Notes: generated by a model not told the origin, from the sequence alone. Positions 24,831-32,727 are shown, numbered from the stretch's first letter. The stretch: 64,000 nt of DNA from Mycolicibacterium sp. CBMA 226 (GCF_009729075.1 NZ_VTGY01000011.1:372001-436000), one strand, 5' to 3'. A program made the numbers and translations.

Positions 24831-25579
24831 CAGAGCGGGCTCGCGCCGGTGCCGGTGAGTACGTAGGCGGCGGCGGGGGAGGCATCGGCGGCCAACTCGA
24901 CGACCGTCTTGGCGACGATGTCCGGCGTCAGCACCGGTTGCAGCCGGGCGATGAAAGTCTCCGGATCGATGCCCTGCTGCGCGGCATAGGCCTGCACGCC
25001 GACGGCGCCGACTCCGGTCGGGCTGAGCATGGGGTACAGCGTCACGAAGCGGATGCCCAGCTTCGCTTGGCCCGCTTCCTCGGAGGCGTAGTCGGAGATG
25101 AACCTGACGGTCGCGTTGGCGCCGGCGAAACCGCCGCTCAAGGGAGACCCGCGAAGGGCCGCACCACTGGACATCGCGATGACCGTGCTTCCTGATGGCA
25201 GCGGCGCGTTCAGCGCCGCCTTGGTCCAGCCGAACACATGACGGGTGTCGGTGTGCCAGTTTTCGCTGAAGGTGTCCCAGGTCTGGCGAGAGAGCGGTGC
25301 GGCGGGCGGGGTGGCTCCGGCGTTGAGCACCAGAAGCTGGGGACGGTGGTGAGCGATCAGCCGGGCGCCCAGTTCCTCGGCCGTGGCGTCACCGGGCACC
25401 GGCGTGAACGCATCCCCGACTTCGGCCCGCACGGACCCGAGGTCGGAAGCAGTGCGTGCGACGCCGACGACGTGCCAACCGGCGCGGACGAGCGCGACGG
25501 AGATGGCTCGGCCGAAGCCCCGGCCGGCGCCGCTGACGATGGCGGTCTTGCCGCTGTTGATTACCGCTGTGGTGGACAT
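24830..25579 (-). CDS. SDR-family protein lacking the catalytic Tyr-x-x-x-Lys
   Basis: The 249-residue Rossmann-fold protein has the cofactor motif VSGAGRGFGRA and the structural LVLNAGA. At the active site the Ser is present (VIAMSSGAAL), but where YxxxK should follow the sequence reads SGGFAGANATVRF, with Phe for Tyr and no Lys at +4. It may therefore bind NAD(P) without normal dehydrogenase activity. GGGAG precedes the ATG at 25579. Its stop overlaps the sigma factor start by one base, so it may act with the sigma factor, for example as a redox sensor; that is inference. Confidence 0.8.
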   Translation of the reverse strand: MSTTAVINSGKTAIVSGAGRGFGRAISVALVRAGWHVVGVARTASDLGSVRAEVGDAFTPVPGDATAEELGARLIAHHRPQLLVLNAGATPPAAPLSRQTWDTFSENWHTDTRHVFGWTKAALNAPLPSGSTVIAMSSGAALRGSPLSGGFAGANATVRFISDYASEEAGQAKLGIRFVTLYPMLSPTGVGAVGVQAYAAQQGIDPETFIARLQPVLTPDIVAKTVVELAADASPAAAYVLTGTGASPL

Positions 25580-25586
25580 GCGAACT

Positions 25587-25633
25587 CCCTGCTGGTGATG
25601 GTCGGGTCTTGATCTAGACCGTCACCGGCAGGG
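25587..25633. promoter_or_regulatory. 47-bp imperfect palindrome in the SDR-sigma leader
   Basis: Arms 25587-25603 and 25617-25633 match at 15 of 17 positions around a 13-base centre. The arm nearest the gene contains the GGG of the SDR Shine-Dalgarno, so the hairpin could mask it; alternatively it is a DNA operator. No U-tract follows on the minus strand, so it is not a typical terminator of the gene at 25655. Confidence 0.6.
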
Positions 25634-25654
25634 AAATCCGTCGCGCTACAGGTT

Positions 25655-25957
25655 TCAGCCCCCGTTGACATACCAGGACAGACAAGCCGGCCTGCCTTTG
25701 CAAGCAATGATTGCGCCTGCGTCGGGAGCCGCGCCGCGAACCTTGGGAGTGTTCCGGGTGGGGAGATTGCAGTTCACGACATACGGGTTCCACGGGACGA
25801 CGCCGTTGACACAATCGCCGCCACTCGACTGCAAGGTGGTGGTCGGGCTGTGCAGGGCCGTCGGCACGATCGTGAACGCGATCGCAACGGCCCCTACGAA
25901 GACCGGCCGCAGTATGCGCGACGCGCGTGTGGTCGGCTCTCTTGTGGTCATGATCAT
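25655..25957 (-). CDS. Small exported Cys-containing protein
   Basis: The product is about 100 residues. The frame opens at TTG 25966; ATG codons at 25957 and 25951 are more likely starts. A hydrophobic signal segment (LRPVFVGAVAIAFTIVPTALH) precedes a short mature part with four cysteines (GGDCVNG, VVNCNLP, IIACKG, PACLSW), likely two disulphides. No family is recognised. It is upstream of the SDR-sigma pair on the same strand, 75 bases away. Confidence 0.55.
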   Translation of the reverse strand: MIMTTREPTTRASRILRPVFVGAVAIAFTIVPTALHSPTTTLQSSGGDCVNGVVPWNPYVVNCNLPTRNTPKVRGAAPDAGAIIACKGRPACLSWYVNGG

Positions 25958-26019
25958 CACCACCAAAAATGTTTCCGCCTACGTCAACGGTACACCTGGG
26001 CGAATAACCGGGGACAGTA

Positions 26020-26058
26020 GGGAAAGCCCCCATTTCTGCACTGAAATGGGGGTTTCCC
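26020..26058 (-). terminator. Hairpin downstream of fadE6
   Basis: The left arm 26020-26036 and right arm 26043-26058 pair over 16 bp with one bulged G, around a 6-base loop. It begins 20 bases after the fadE6 stop on the minus strand. The U-run is short, so it is an I-shaped or weak terminator. Confidence 0.6.
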
Positions 26059-26077
26059 GGCGGTCGGTAGGTTGCGG

Positions 26078-28258
26078 TTACGGATCGCGGGGCAGGCCCA
26101 GCAGCCGCTCGGCGATGATGTTCAGTTGCACCTCGGAGGTGCCGCCGTAGATGGTCGTCGCGCGACCGGCCAACAGGTACTCGTCCCACCGGCCGGACGG
26201 CTGGTGCGGGTCGCCGACTACCGCGTCGCTGCCGAATGACGCGACGCCGAACTCGGCATAGCCCTGACCGGTCTTCATGGACAGCAGCTTGGAGATCGCG
26301 GCGGCCGGCATCGGATCGCCACCGGCGAGGGTCAGCAGCGTCGACCGCATGTTGAGCAGTTTGGCGGCGTGGCCTTCGGCGATCAGCTTGCCGGCTTCGT
26401 GGCGCTGGAGTTCGTCGAATTCGCCGTCCCGCAGGAATTCCACGAACTGATCCAGGCTGGCGAGGAACGGCGGCTCGCTACTGCCGATCGACACCCGCTC
26501 GTTGGTCAGGGTGTTGCGGCTGACCTCCCAGCCGCGGTTCACCTCGCCGAGCACCATGTCGTCGGGCACGAAAACGTCGTCGATGAAGACGGTGTTGAAC
26601 ATGGCATTACCGGTGAGCTCACGCAGCGGCTTCACCTCGACACCGGGGCTCTTCATGTCGAGCAGGAAGTATGTGATGCCTTGGTGTTTCGGAGCGTTGG
26701 GGTCGGTGCGGGCCAGGAGCGCGCCCCACGCCGAGAACTGGGCTCCCGTGGTCCAGATCTTCTGGCCGGTGATGCGCCAGCCCCCGTCGACCTTGACGGC
26801 CTTGGTGGTCAGGCTGGCGAGGTCACTGCCGGCGCCCGGCTCAGAGAACAACTGGCACCAGATCATGTCGCCGCGGAAGGTCGGCGGCAGGAAGTCCTGC
26901 TGCTGCTTGTTGGTGCCGAATGCCACGATCGACGGGATGATCCACGCCGCGATGCCCATCTGCGGGCGCCGCACGCGTCCGGTGCTGAACTCCTGGGCGA
27001 TGATGATCTGCTCGATCGGGGAGGCCGCCCGCCCCCACGGCGTCGGCAGGTGCGGTTGCACCCAGCCGCCTTCGGCGATCGCGGCGTTTCGTTCGGCGCC
27101 GCTCGGAATCGCTTTCAGCGCCGCGACTTCCGCGCGAATCTCGGCGCGCAGTTTCTCGGTGTCCGGGTCCAGGTCGATGTCGATGGACCGCGTGCCGGAG
27201 GTGGTGGCCAGGTCCACGACCCGGCGCGGATGGTCGGCGGCGCGGCCGAATCCGGCGACGAGCGCGATGGCGTGCCGGTAGTACACGTTGGTGTCGTGCT
27301 CCCAGGTGAAGCCGATACCGCCGTGTACCTGGATGCAGTCCTGCGTGCAGCGTTGCGCGGCAACGGGCGCCAGGGTGGCGGCCACCGCGGCGGCGAACTC
27401 ATAGGCCGAGTCGGCGTCACCGGAGGCGTGCTCGTCGAGTGCGCGGGCGGCGTCCCAGACCGCACCCGTGGCGCGCTCGGTCTCGGCAATCATGTTGGCG
27501 CACTTGTGCTTGATGGCCTGGAACTGTCCGATGGGCCGGCCGAACTGCTCACGAATCTTGGCGTACGCGGCGGCGGTGTCGGTGGCCCACCGTGCGACGC
27601 CGACGCATTCGGCCGACAGCAGCGTCGTGATCAGAGCCCGTGCGTGCGGGTCGGCCAGGCCGGTGAGCACGCGGTCGGCACCGACCGTGACGGCGTCGGC
27701 GCGCACATTGGCGACGGGGTGCAGCGGGTCGACGCTCTGGACCGGCTCGATCTGCAGTGCCGCCGTATCGAGCACCACCCACTGGTCGCCGACAGGCACC
27801 ACCAACAGCGACGCTTGCGCGGCCGCGGGGACGGCGCGGATCTCACCGCTGACGACGAGTCCGCCGCCCTGGGTTTCCGCGCTCAGGCCCGACGCCGGCG
27901 CGTACGCGGCGATGGTCTCGCCGGAGGCGAGGCCGGGTAGTAGAGGAGACTTGGGGTCGTGCGCGGCGATCAGCGCACTGGCGATGGCCGACGGGACGAA
28001 CGGCCCCGGGACGGCACCGTAGCCGAACTCGGCGAGGGTGATCGCGAGTTCGAGAATGCCGAAGCCTTGTCCGCCAACGGCTTCCGACAGGTGCAGGCCC
28101 GGCAGGCCCTGGTCAGCGGCGGCACCCCAGTACGGCGGCGGATTGCTGACGGGGGTCTCGAGGGCCTCGTGCAGGACCTCGGACGGCGCGACCCGCGCCA
28201 CCAGGGATCGGACCGAGTCGGCCAGATCGTTGTGCTCGGACGTGATCGCGATGGGCAT
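26078..28258 (-). CDS. fadE6: Acyl-CoA dehydrogenase FadE6 (tandem-domain)
   Basis: The product is about 726 residues from the ATG at 28258 (MPIAITSEHND), preceded by GGAGGCAACG. It contains two acyl-CoA dehydrogenase units: an N-terminal degenerate copy (residues about 1-350, with QAIKHKCANMIAE and VHGGIGFTWEHD) and a C-terminal copy (about 370-726, with WCQLFSEPGAGSDLASL, WTTGAQFSAWGALLARTD and YGGTSEVQLNIIAERLLGLP). The length and neighbours match M. tuberculosis FadE6 (Rv0271c). It probably oxidises an acyl-CoA or steroid side-chain intermediate; the substrate is unknown. Confidence 0.87.
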   Translation of the reverse strand: MPIAITSEHNDLADSVRSLVARVAPSEVLHEALETPVSNPPPYWGAAADQGLPGLHLSEAVGGQGFGILELAITLAEFGYGAVPGPFVPSAIASALIAAHDPKSPLLPGLASGETIAAYAPASGLSAETQGGGLVVSGEIRAVPAAAQASLLVVPVGDQWVVLDTAALQIEPVQSVDPLHPVANVRADAVTVGADRVLTGLADPHARALITTLLSAECVGVARWATDTAAAYAKIREQFGRPIGQFQAIKHKCANMIAETERATGAVWDAARALDEHASGDADSAYEFAAAVAATLAPVAAQRCTQDCIQVHGGIGFTWEHDTNVYYRHAIALVAGFGRAADHPRRVVDLATTSGTRSIDIDLDPDTEKLRAEIRAEVAALKAIPSGAERNAAIAEGGWVQPHLPTPWGRAASPIEQIIIAQEFSTGRVRRPQMGIAAWIIPSIVAFGTNKQQQDFLPPTFRGDMIWCQLFSEPGAGSDLASLTTKAVKVDGGWRITGQKIWTTGAQFSAWGALLARTDPNAPKHQGITYFLLDMKSPGVEVKPLRELTGNAMFNTVFIDDVFVPDDMVLGEVNRGWEVSRNTLTNERVSIGSSEPPFLASLDQFVEFLRDGEFDELQRHEAGKLIAEGHAAKLLNMRSTLLTLAGGDPMPAAAISKLLSMKTGQGYAEFGVASFGSDAVVGDPHQPSGRWDEYLLAGRATTIYGGTSEVQLNIIAERLLGLPRDP

Positions 28259-28299
28259 CGTTGCCTCCTGTGACCGGCTGTGGGCGTTATGTGGCGCAC

Positions 28300-28325
28300 C
28301 CAACCAAATAACTGGTCGGTTGGTT
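28300..28325. promoter_or_regulatory. Candidate TetR-type operator upstream of fadE6
   Basis: Two overlapping inverted repeats, CCAACC/GGTTGG (28300-28323) and AACCAA/TTGGTT (28303-28325), lie 42 bases upstream of the fadE6 start. The size suits a TetR dimer. The TetR gene at 30447-31076 in the same strand block is a candidate binder, which is inference. Confidence 0.45.
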
Positions 28326-28351
28326 CCGAGAGTAACCCACTGGACGGGTGT

Positions 28352-29311
28352 CTAGAAGTGCACCTCGTTGACTACGTTGGCCAACTGCTGCCCAGCGGCG
28401 AGTCGCTCGCAGTTCGCGACCGCCTCGGTCAAGTAGCGGCGCATGGTGTCGGCGGTGTACCAGGTGGTGTGCGGGCTGACGACGACGTTGTCGAGCGCCA
28501 GCAGCGGATTGCCGGGGTCGACGGGTTCGGTTGCGAAGACGTCGAGGCCGGCGGCCTGCAGTGGCCCGCTCTGCAAGGCAGCCACCAGCGCGGGTTCGTC
28601 GATCACGGCGCCACGTGACGTGTTGACCAGCACCGCACCCGGTTTCATCCGGGACAGTGCCTCGGCATCGAGCAGTCCCGCGGTGTGTTCGGTCAGCGGC
28701 AGGTGCAGCGAGACGACGTCGCTGGCGGTGAGCAGGTCCGGGAGCGCCCGCCAGCCGGGGTGGCCCTGTGCGCCACGGGTATTGGTGTGCACGACGGTCG
28801 CGCCCATGGCGCTCACGATGGTCTCCACCCGCTTGGCGATGTTGCCGTAGCCGATGAGGCCCACGGTGCAGCTGCCGAGGTCCCGGACCGTCTCGCCGAG
28901 GGTCGGGTCGGTCGGCCAGCCGTCGCCGGCGCGCGTGGCGCGGTCGAGTTCCGGCAGCCGTCGCAGCGCGGCCAGCATCAGCATGACGGCGCCCTCGGCG
29001 ACCGAGGGGGCGTTGGCGCCGGGCATGTTGGCGACGGCGATGCCGAGGCGTGTGGCCGCGTCGACGTCGATGGTGTTGACGCCCGCGCCCATCTTGTGGA
29101 CCAGCTTGAGGCGCCCGCCGAGTTCCAGGTCGCCGGCGCTCAGTGGCCGCAGGACGTGCCACAGCACATCGGCTTCCGGCAGTTCCCGGTAGAACGTCGC
29201 ATCGTCGTCCGCGGCGCAGAACCGCACATCGACCAGATCATGCAGCGGTGCAAGGTATTCGGTGACTCGTGGACCGGGTGTGAAGTGCGCCAGCACCCGG
29301 ACCGTGGGCAT
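28352..29311 (-). CDS. D-2-hydroxyacid dehydrogenase family protein
   Basis: The product is about 319 residues from the ATG at 29311. The NAD-binding site reads VGLIGYGNIAKRVE (residues about 145-158), the conserved Arg is in NTSRGAVIDE, and the His is in VVSPHTTWY. It belongs to the phosphoglycerate/formate/glyoxylate dehydrogenase superfamily. The ATG overlaps the stop of the upstream hydrolase gene by one base (TGATG), indicating an operon hydrolase-to-dehydrogenase. As I recall, this gene is absent between fadE6 and Rv0272c in M. tuberculosis. Confidence 0.85.
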   Translation of the reverse strand: MPTVRVLAHFTPGPRVTEYLAPLHDLVDVRFCAADDDATFYRELPEADVLWHVLRPLSAGDLELGGRLKLVHKMGAGVNTIDVDAATRLGIAVANMPGANAPSVAEGAVMLMLAALRRLPELDRATRAGDGWPTDPTLGETVRDLGSCTVGLIGYGNIAKRVETIVSAMGATVVHTNTRGAQGHPGWRALPDLLTASDVVSLHLPLTEHTAGLLDAEALSRMKPGAVLVNTSRGAVIDEPALVAALQSGPLQAAGLDVFATEPVDPGNPLLALDNVVVSPHTTWYTADTMRRYLTEAVANCERLAAGQQLANVVNEVHF

Positions 29312-30450
29312 CACCGCCACCGCTTGGCGATCCATTTGGCGATGAGATCGGCCTGCTCGCTACGGGCACCCGGCGTGGTGAAGTAGTGGTCGGAGTCGAT
29401 GGCGTGCAGCGTCTTGTCCGTGGACGCCAATGCGTCGAAGATGCGTTGCGCGTCAGACGGATACACCCCCGAATCCTGCTCGGCGTTGATCACCAGCGCG
29501 GGGTTGTCGATGAGGGCCAGGTGCGGCTCGGCCCGGGTCTGGGCGTGCCGCAGGCTCCACATCGTCAGCCAGCTGCGCAGTGTGCAGGCGGCGGCGATGC
29601 CGTTGGCCGAGCGGTTGGCGTGGACGGGGGTGCCCGCGTAGCACTGGTTGGCCGGGCGTTTCGTGGGTTCGAGCGTGGGGTCGATCATGCGCAGGTCGGC
29701 CCAGGTCCGCATGACCGTGAAGGGGCGGTCGCGAAATCCCGCGGCGCGGACGCGCACGTACTCGGTTTCCACCCAGTCGGTGATGGCGTGATTGCGGGCG
29801 ACCTGCGCGTCGCGGTACCGCTGCACGAATTCCGGGGAGAAGCGCGGACCATTGCGCTCGTCGAACGGGTCGAGATCGGGATCGGTTGCGAGCGCGTCGG
29901 ATTCGTCGGTCACCGAGCCGTCCATCCAGTTGGTGAGCACGTCCGGTCGGCCGGGGTGGGCGGCGCTGGAGATATAGCCGTCGGCCGGCGGCAGATCGTA
30001 GACGCCTGCGGCCGGGCGCATGCCCTCCAGTGGGGTGATGTGCGGGGACAGGGCCTGTGCCTGGTAGGCGGCCATCAGCGACCCGCCACCTGAATTGCCC
30101 AGCAGAATAACGGTTTCCACGCCGGCGACCTCGCGCAGCCAGCGCACTCCGACGCCGATGTCCACCAGCGCGTGATCGAGCAGGAAGCTGGTTTCGTAGC
30201 CGCGGAACCGGGTGTTCCAGCCGAGGAAGCCGATACCGCGGGTGGCCATGTAGTCGGCGAGATAGTGCTCGGCGAAGTCGATCTGGTAGTGCGTGGCGAT
30301 CATCGCCACCTTGGGCTTGCGGCCCATGCCCCGGTAGTAGATGCCCTGGCAGGGGTGCCCACCGGACCCGGCGCGCAGCGCGGTCGGCGAGTCCATTCCA
30401 ATGAACTCCCGGGTGACTCCCGCGGCAGACGAACTTCCGGGTCTGTTCAT
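29311..30450 (-). CDS. Alpha/beta hydrolase (Rv0272c-like)
   Basis: The 379-residue protein has the nucleophile elbow GNSGGGSL within VILLGNSGGGSLMAAYQAQ (residues about 115-135), an acidic residue in LVINAEQDSGVYPSDA and a C-terminal His in IDSDHYFTTPG. It has no signal peptide. Length and order relative to FadE6 and TetR match Rv0272c. The start ATG overlaps the TetR stop by four bases (ATGA), so regulator, hydrolase and dehydrogenase form one transcript. The substrate is unknown, perhaps an ester or CoA-linked lipid intermediate. Confidence 0.8.
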   Translation of the reverse strand: MNRPGSSSAAGVTREFIGMDSPTALRAGSGGHPCQGIYYRGMGRKPKVAMIATHYQIDFAEHYLADYMATRGIGFLGWNTRFRGYETSFLLDHALVDIGVGVRWLREVAGVETVILLGNSGGGSLMAAYQAQALSPHITPLEGMRPAAGVYDLPPADGYISSAAHPGRPDVLTNWMDGSVTDESDALATDPDLDPFDERNGPRFSPEFVQRYRDAQVARNHAITDWVETEYVRVRAAGFRDRPFTVMRTWADLRMIDPTLEPTKRPANQCYAGTPVHANRSANGIAAACTLRSWLTMWSLRHAQTRAEPHLALIDNPALVINAEQDSGVYPSDAQRIFDALASTDKTLHAIDSDHYFTTPGARSEQADLIAKWIAKRWR

Positions 30451-31076
30451 GTACGCGGATTCCCCTCGTGGTAGATGGTCCGGTAGAAGATGTTGGCCAG
30501 GGTGGTGACGCAGGCGTCGTCGTCTGCGGTGGCGGCCCCGTTGCCTGACAATTGGGTATAGCAGAACTGGTTCAGCATCGATACCAGAGCCACCGCGACA
30601 AGCCGAGGATTGTCGTCCGGGCAGAAGCCTTGCTGCTGAGCGTGTTTGATCATGGACACGATCAGCGAGATGGGCAGCTCGCAGATTTCTGCCCAGTACT
30701 GGGCGAAATCGTCATTGATCATCGCCAGTTGAGAGATGGCGATGACTTCGGCCAGCCGGTGCCGGTACGTCTGCCAGTGCGCGGCGGCGGCCTGGTGGGA
30801 GCGTTCCCAGTTGGTCAGTTCGGGACTGGTGGCGGGCAGGACCCTGTCGCGGGCTTCGTCGCGGAAGCGTTGTGCCCATTCATGGACCATCGACTCCTTC
30901 GAGTCGTAGTAGTTGTAGAACGACGCGGTGGACCGGCCGGCTTCGGCCGCGATGTCCGAAATAGTGGTCGCCAGAATGCCTTTGCGGGCAATGACGGCGC
31001 GGGCGGCGCTGTCGATCGCCGCCTGCGTCTGGCGGCCCCGCGCGGTGGGGAGCTGCTCGCGGGGCGCGACGGTCAC
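30447..31076 (-). CDS. TetR-family regulator (Rv0273c-like)
   Basis: The 209-residue protein has an N-terminal helix-turn-helix (AIDSAARAVIARKGILATTISDIAAEAGRSTASFYNYYDSKESMVHEW, residues about 22-68) and a C-terminal ligand-binding helical domain. It leads the TetR-hydrolase-dehydrogenase operon and is divergent from the VOC gene. A 22-bp imperfect palindrome in the divergent promoter is a likely operator. It is probably an acyl-CoA- or lipid-responsive repressor; the ligand is inference. Confidence 0.85.
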   Translation of the reverse strand: MTVAPREQLPTARGRQTQAAIDSAARAVIARKGILATTISDIAAEAGRSTASFYNYYDSKESMVHEWAQRFRDEARDRVLPATSPELTNWERSHQAAAAHWQTYRHRLAEVIAISQLAMINDDFAQYWAEICELPISLIVSMIKHAQQQGFCPDDNPRLVAVALVSMLNQFCYTQLSGNGAATADDDACVTTLANIFYRTIYHEGNPRT

Positions 31077-31110
31077 AAACGGCGTCCTTCCGATGTGTCA
31101 TTGATCAGAC

Positions 31111-31132
31111 CTGAACCTGATGTTAGATTCAG
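31111..31132. promoter_or_regulatory. 22-bp imperfect palindrome between the TetR and VOC genes
   Basis: CTGAACCTGA and TTAGATTCAG pair at 8 of 10 positions around TG. It is 35 bases upstream of the TetR start and 40 bases upstream of the VOC start, so one dimer could control both directions. Confidence 0.6.
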
Positions 31133-31172
31133 ATTAGGTGATTGACCAGACCCTGTCGTCAGGAGTGGCACG

Positions 31173-31751
31173 ATGATCAAGCCCGACAACCGCAACAGCG
31201 AATTCGAACTGGGCGGCATCAACCATGTCGCCCTCGTCTGTGCGGACATGGCGCGGACCGTCGACTTCTACTCGGGTGTGCTGGGTATGCCGCTGGTGAA
31301 GTCGCTGGACCTGCCGGGCGGCATGGGCCAGCACTTCTTCTTCGACGCGGGCAATGGTGACTGCGTGGCGTTCTTCTGGTTCGCCCAGGCGCCCGACGGA
31401 ACGCCCGGCATCTCGCAGCCAGCGGCGATTCCTGGCATCGGGGAGTTCATGAGTGCCGTTGGTTCGTTGAACCACTTGGCCTTTCACGTGCCGGCCGAGA
31501 AGTTCGATGAATACCGGAAGCGGCTCAAGGAAAAGGGTGTGCGGGTCGGTCCGGTGCTCAACCACGACGAGAGCCCCATGCAGGCGTCGGCGACGGTGCA
31601 CCCCGGCGTGTACGTGCGGTCGTTCTACTTCCAGGACCCCGACGGCATCACGCTGGAATTCGCTTGCTGGACCAAGGAATTCACCGAGGCAGATACGGTG
31701 ACCGAGCCGCGGACCGCGGCGGACCGGCGGCCGGTGGCGGCACCTGCCTGA
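31173..31751 (+). CDS. VOC-superfamily (glyoxalase/dioxygenase-fold) protein (Rv0274-like)
   Basis: The 192-residue protein has paired VOC repeats: GGINHVALVCADMARTVDFYSGVLGMPLV and LNHLAFHVPAEKFDEYRKRLKEKG, ending YFQDPDGITLEFACW. The metal-ligand candidates His (INHVAL), His (LNHLAF) and Glu (LEFAC) are present. AGGAG eight bases upstream supports the start. It is divergent from the TetR operon, with the same arrangement as Rv0273c-Rv0274. The enzyme class (lyase, isomerase or extradiol dioxygenase) cannot be decided. Confidence 0.82.
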   Translation: MIKPDNRNSEFELGGINHVALVCADMARTVDFYSGVLGMPLVKSLDLPGGMGQHFFFDAGNGDCVAFFWFAQAPDGTPGISQPAAIPGIGEFMSAVGSLNHLAFHVPAEKFDEYRKRLKEKGVRVGPVLNHDESPMQASATVHPGVYVRSFYFQDPDGITLEFACWTKEFTEADTVTEPRTAADRRPVAAPA

Positions 31752-31819
31752 CAGCTACGCGGCCTCGGCCCGTACGTCGAGCCGACGATCGGGCGTGCCC
31801 GTCGTCCCTTCGCCTTGAT

Positions 31820-31835
31820 CTCAACCATGGTTGAG
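31820..31835. promoter_or_regulatory. Perfect 16-bp palindrome upstream of the MBL-fold gene
   Basis: CTCAACCATGGTTGAG equals its reverse complement and ends 16 bases before the ATG at 31852. A -35-like TTGATC (31815-31820) abuts it. The spacing resembles MerR-type sites lying between promoter elements. No regulator gene is directly adjacent on this side. Confidence 0.55.
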
Positions 31836-31851
31836 GTTGCAGGCTGGGGGC

Positions 31852-32679
31852 ATGCCTACCTGGATTTGTGATGGATGCGGAGTCGAGCACGCCGATACCG
31901 AAACGCGGCCGCCGGAGAACAGTTGTGTCTTCACCGCTGAGGATGTCCCCATCGAGGAGTGCGGCCAGCTGCCGCCGCACGGCAGCTGGACGACTCTGGA
32001 ACTTCTTGCCGCGCAGCCGCATCAGACCGAATACGTCGATCATGGTCGGGGGGTGCACAGCCTGCGCCGGGCACCTCGGTTCGCGATCGGGCACCGGTCA
32101 TATCTGGTTCAGACCACGGCCGGCAACATGTTGTGGGACGCACCGTCCTATTTGGACGATTCGATCGTCGGTCTGGTGAAGGCGCTCGGCGGACTCGCGG
32201 CGATCGCCGCGAGTCATCCGCACATGTTCGGCGCCCAGCTGTCCTGGAGCAAGGCGTTCGGTGGTGTTCCGGTCTACGTGAATGCTCTTGATCAGGAATG
32301 GGTTCCGGTGGCCGACCCGGTCATCGAATACTGGGACGGGGAGATCGAGCCGCTGCCGGGAGTTCGGCTGGTGCACGTGGGCGGTCATATGCGGGGCAGC
32401 GCCGTGGCGTTGTGCCCAGACGGGACCCTGCTCGTCGGCGACACCATCTCAGGTAGCTTGTCGAAGGACTGGGTGTCGTTCCAGCGCATGTACCCCAAGC
32501 ACCTGCCGTTGTCGGCGGCAGTGGTGCGACGTATCGTCGAGCGCCTTGATGCCTACGAATACGACCGGCTCTACACCCTTGGCGGCGACGAGATCGACCA
32601 CGATGCCAAGGACGTCGTCCACCGCTCCGCTGACGCTCATATCTGCCATGTCAGTGGCGAATTCGACCACCTCACCTGA
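31852..32679 (+). CDS. MBL-fold protein with N-terminal zinc-finger-like motif
   Basis: The product is about 275 residues from the ATG at 31852 (MPTWICDGCG), preceded by CTGGGGG. Residues 6-30 contain CDGCG and a further Cys (PPENSC) that could form a zinc site. The remainder follows the metallo-beta-lactamase fold order: SYLVQTTAGNMLWDAPSYLDD, IAASHPHMFGAQLSW, VHVGGHMRGSAVALCPDGTLLVGDTISG. The usual HxHxDH motif is degenerate (SHPHMFGA), although the later His (GGHM) and Asp (VGDT) remain. It may have altered metal binding or no hydrolase activity. Confidence 0.7.
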   Translation: MPTWICDGCGVEHADTETRPPENSCVFTAEDVPIEECGQLPPHGSWTTLELLAAQPHQTEYVDHGRGVHSLRRAPRFAIGHRSYLVQTTAGNMLWDAPSYLDDSIVGLVKALGGLAAIAASHPHMFGAQLSWSKAFGGVPVYVNALDQEWVPVADPVIEYWDGEIEPLPGVRLVHVGGHMRGSAVALCPDGTLLVGDTISGSLSKDWVSFQRMYPKHLPLSAAVVRRIVERLDAYEYDRLYTLGGDEIDHDAKDVVHRSADAHICHVSGEFDHLT

Positions 32680-32694
32680 CGTCACGGCGCAGCG

Positions 32695-32727
32695 GCGGCT
32701 ATTTCGTCGCCTCGACGAAATAGCCGC
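32695..32727. terminator. Hairpin terminator shared by convergent genes
   Basis: A perfect 15-bp stem (32695-32709 with 32713-32727) has a 3-base loop. It lies just after the MBL gene and covers the stop and last codons of the minus-strand methyltransferase gene. Confidence 0.7.

Noticed and set aside
31077..31172. IdeR box from the string TTAGATTCAGATTAGGT
   Set aside because: Half-site spacing does not fit; the palindrome is better read as a TetR operator.
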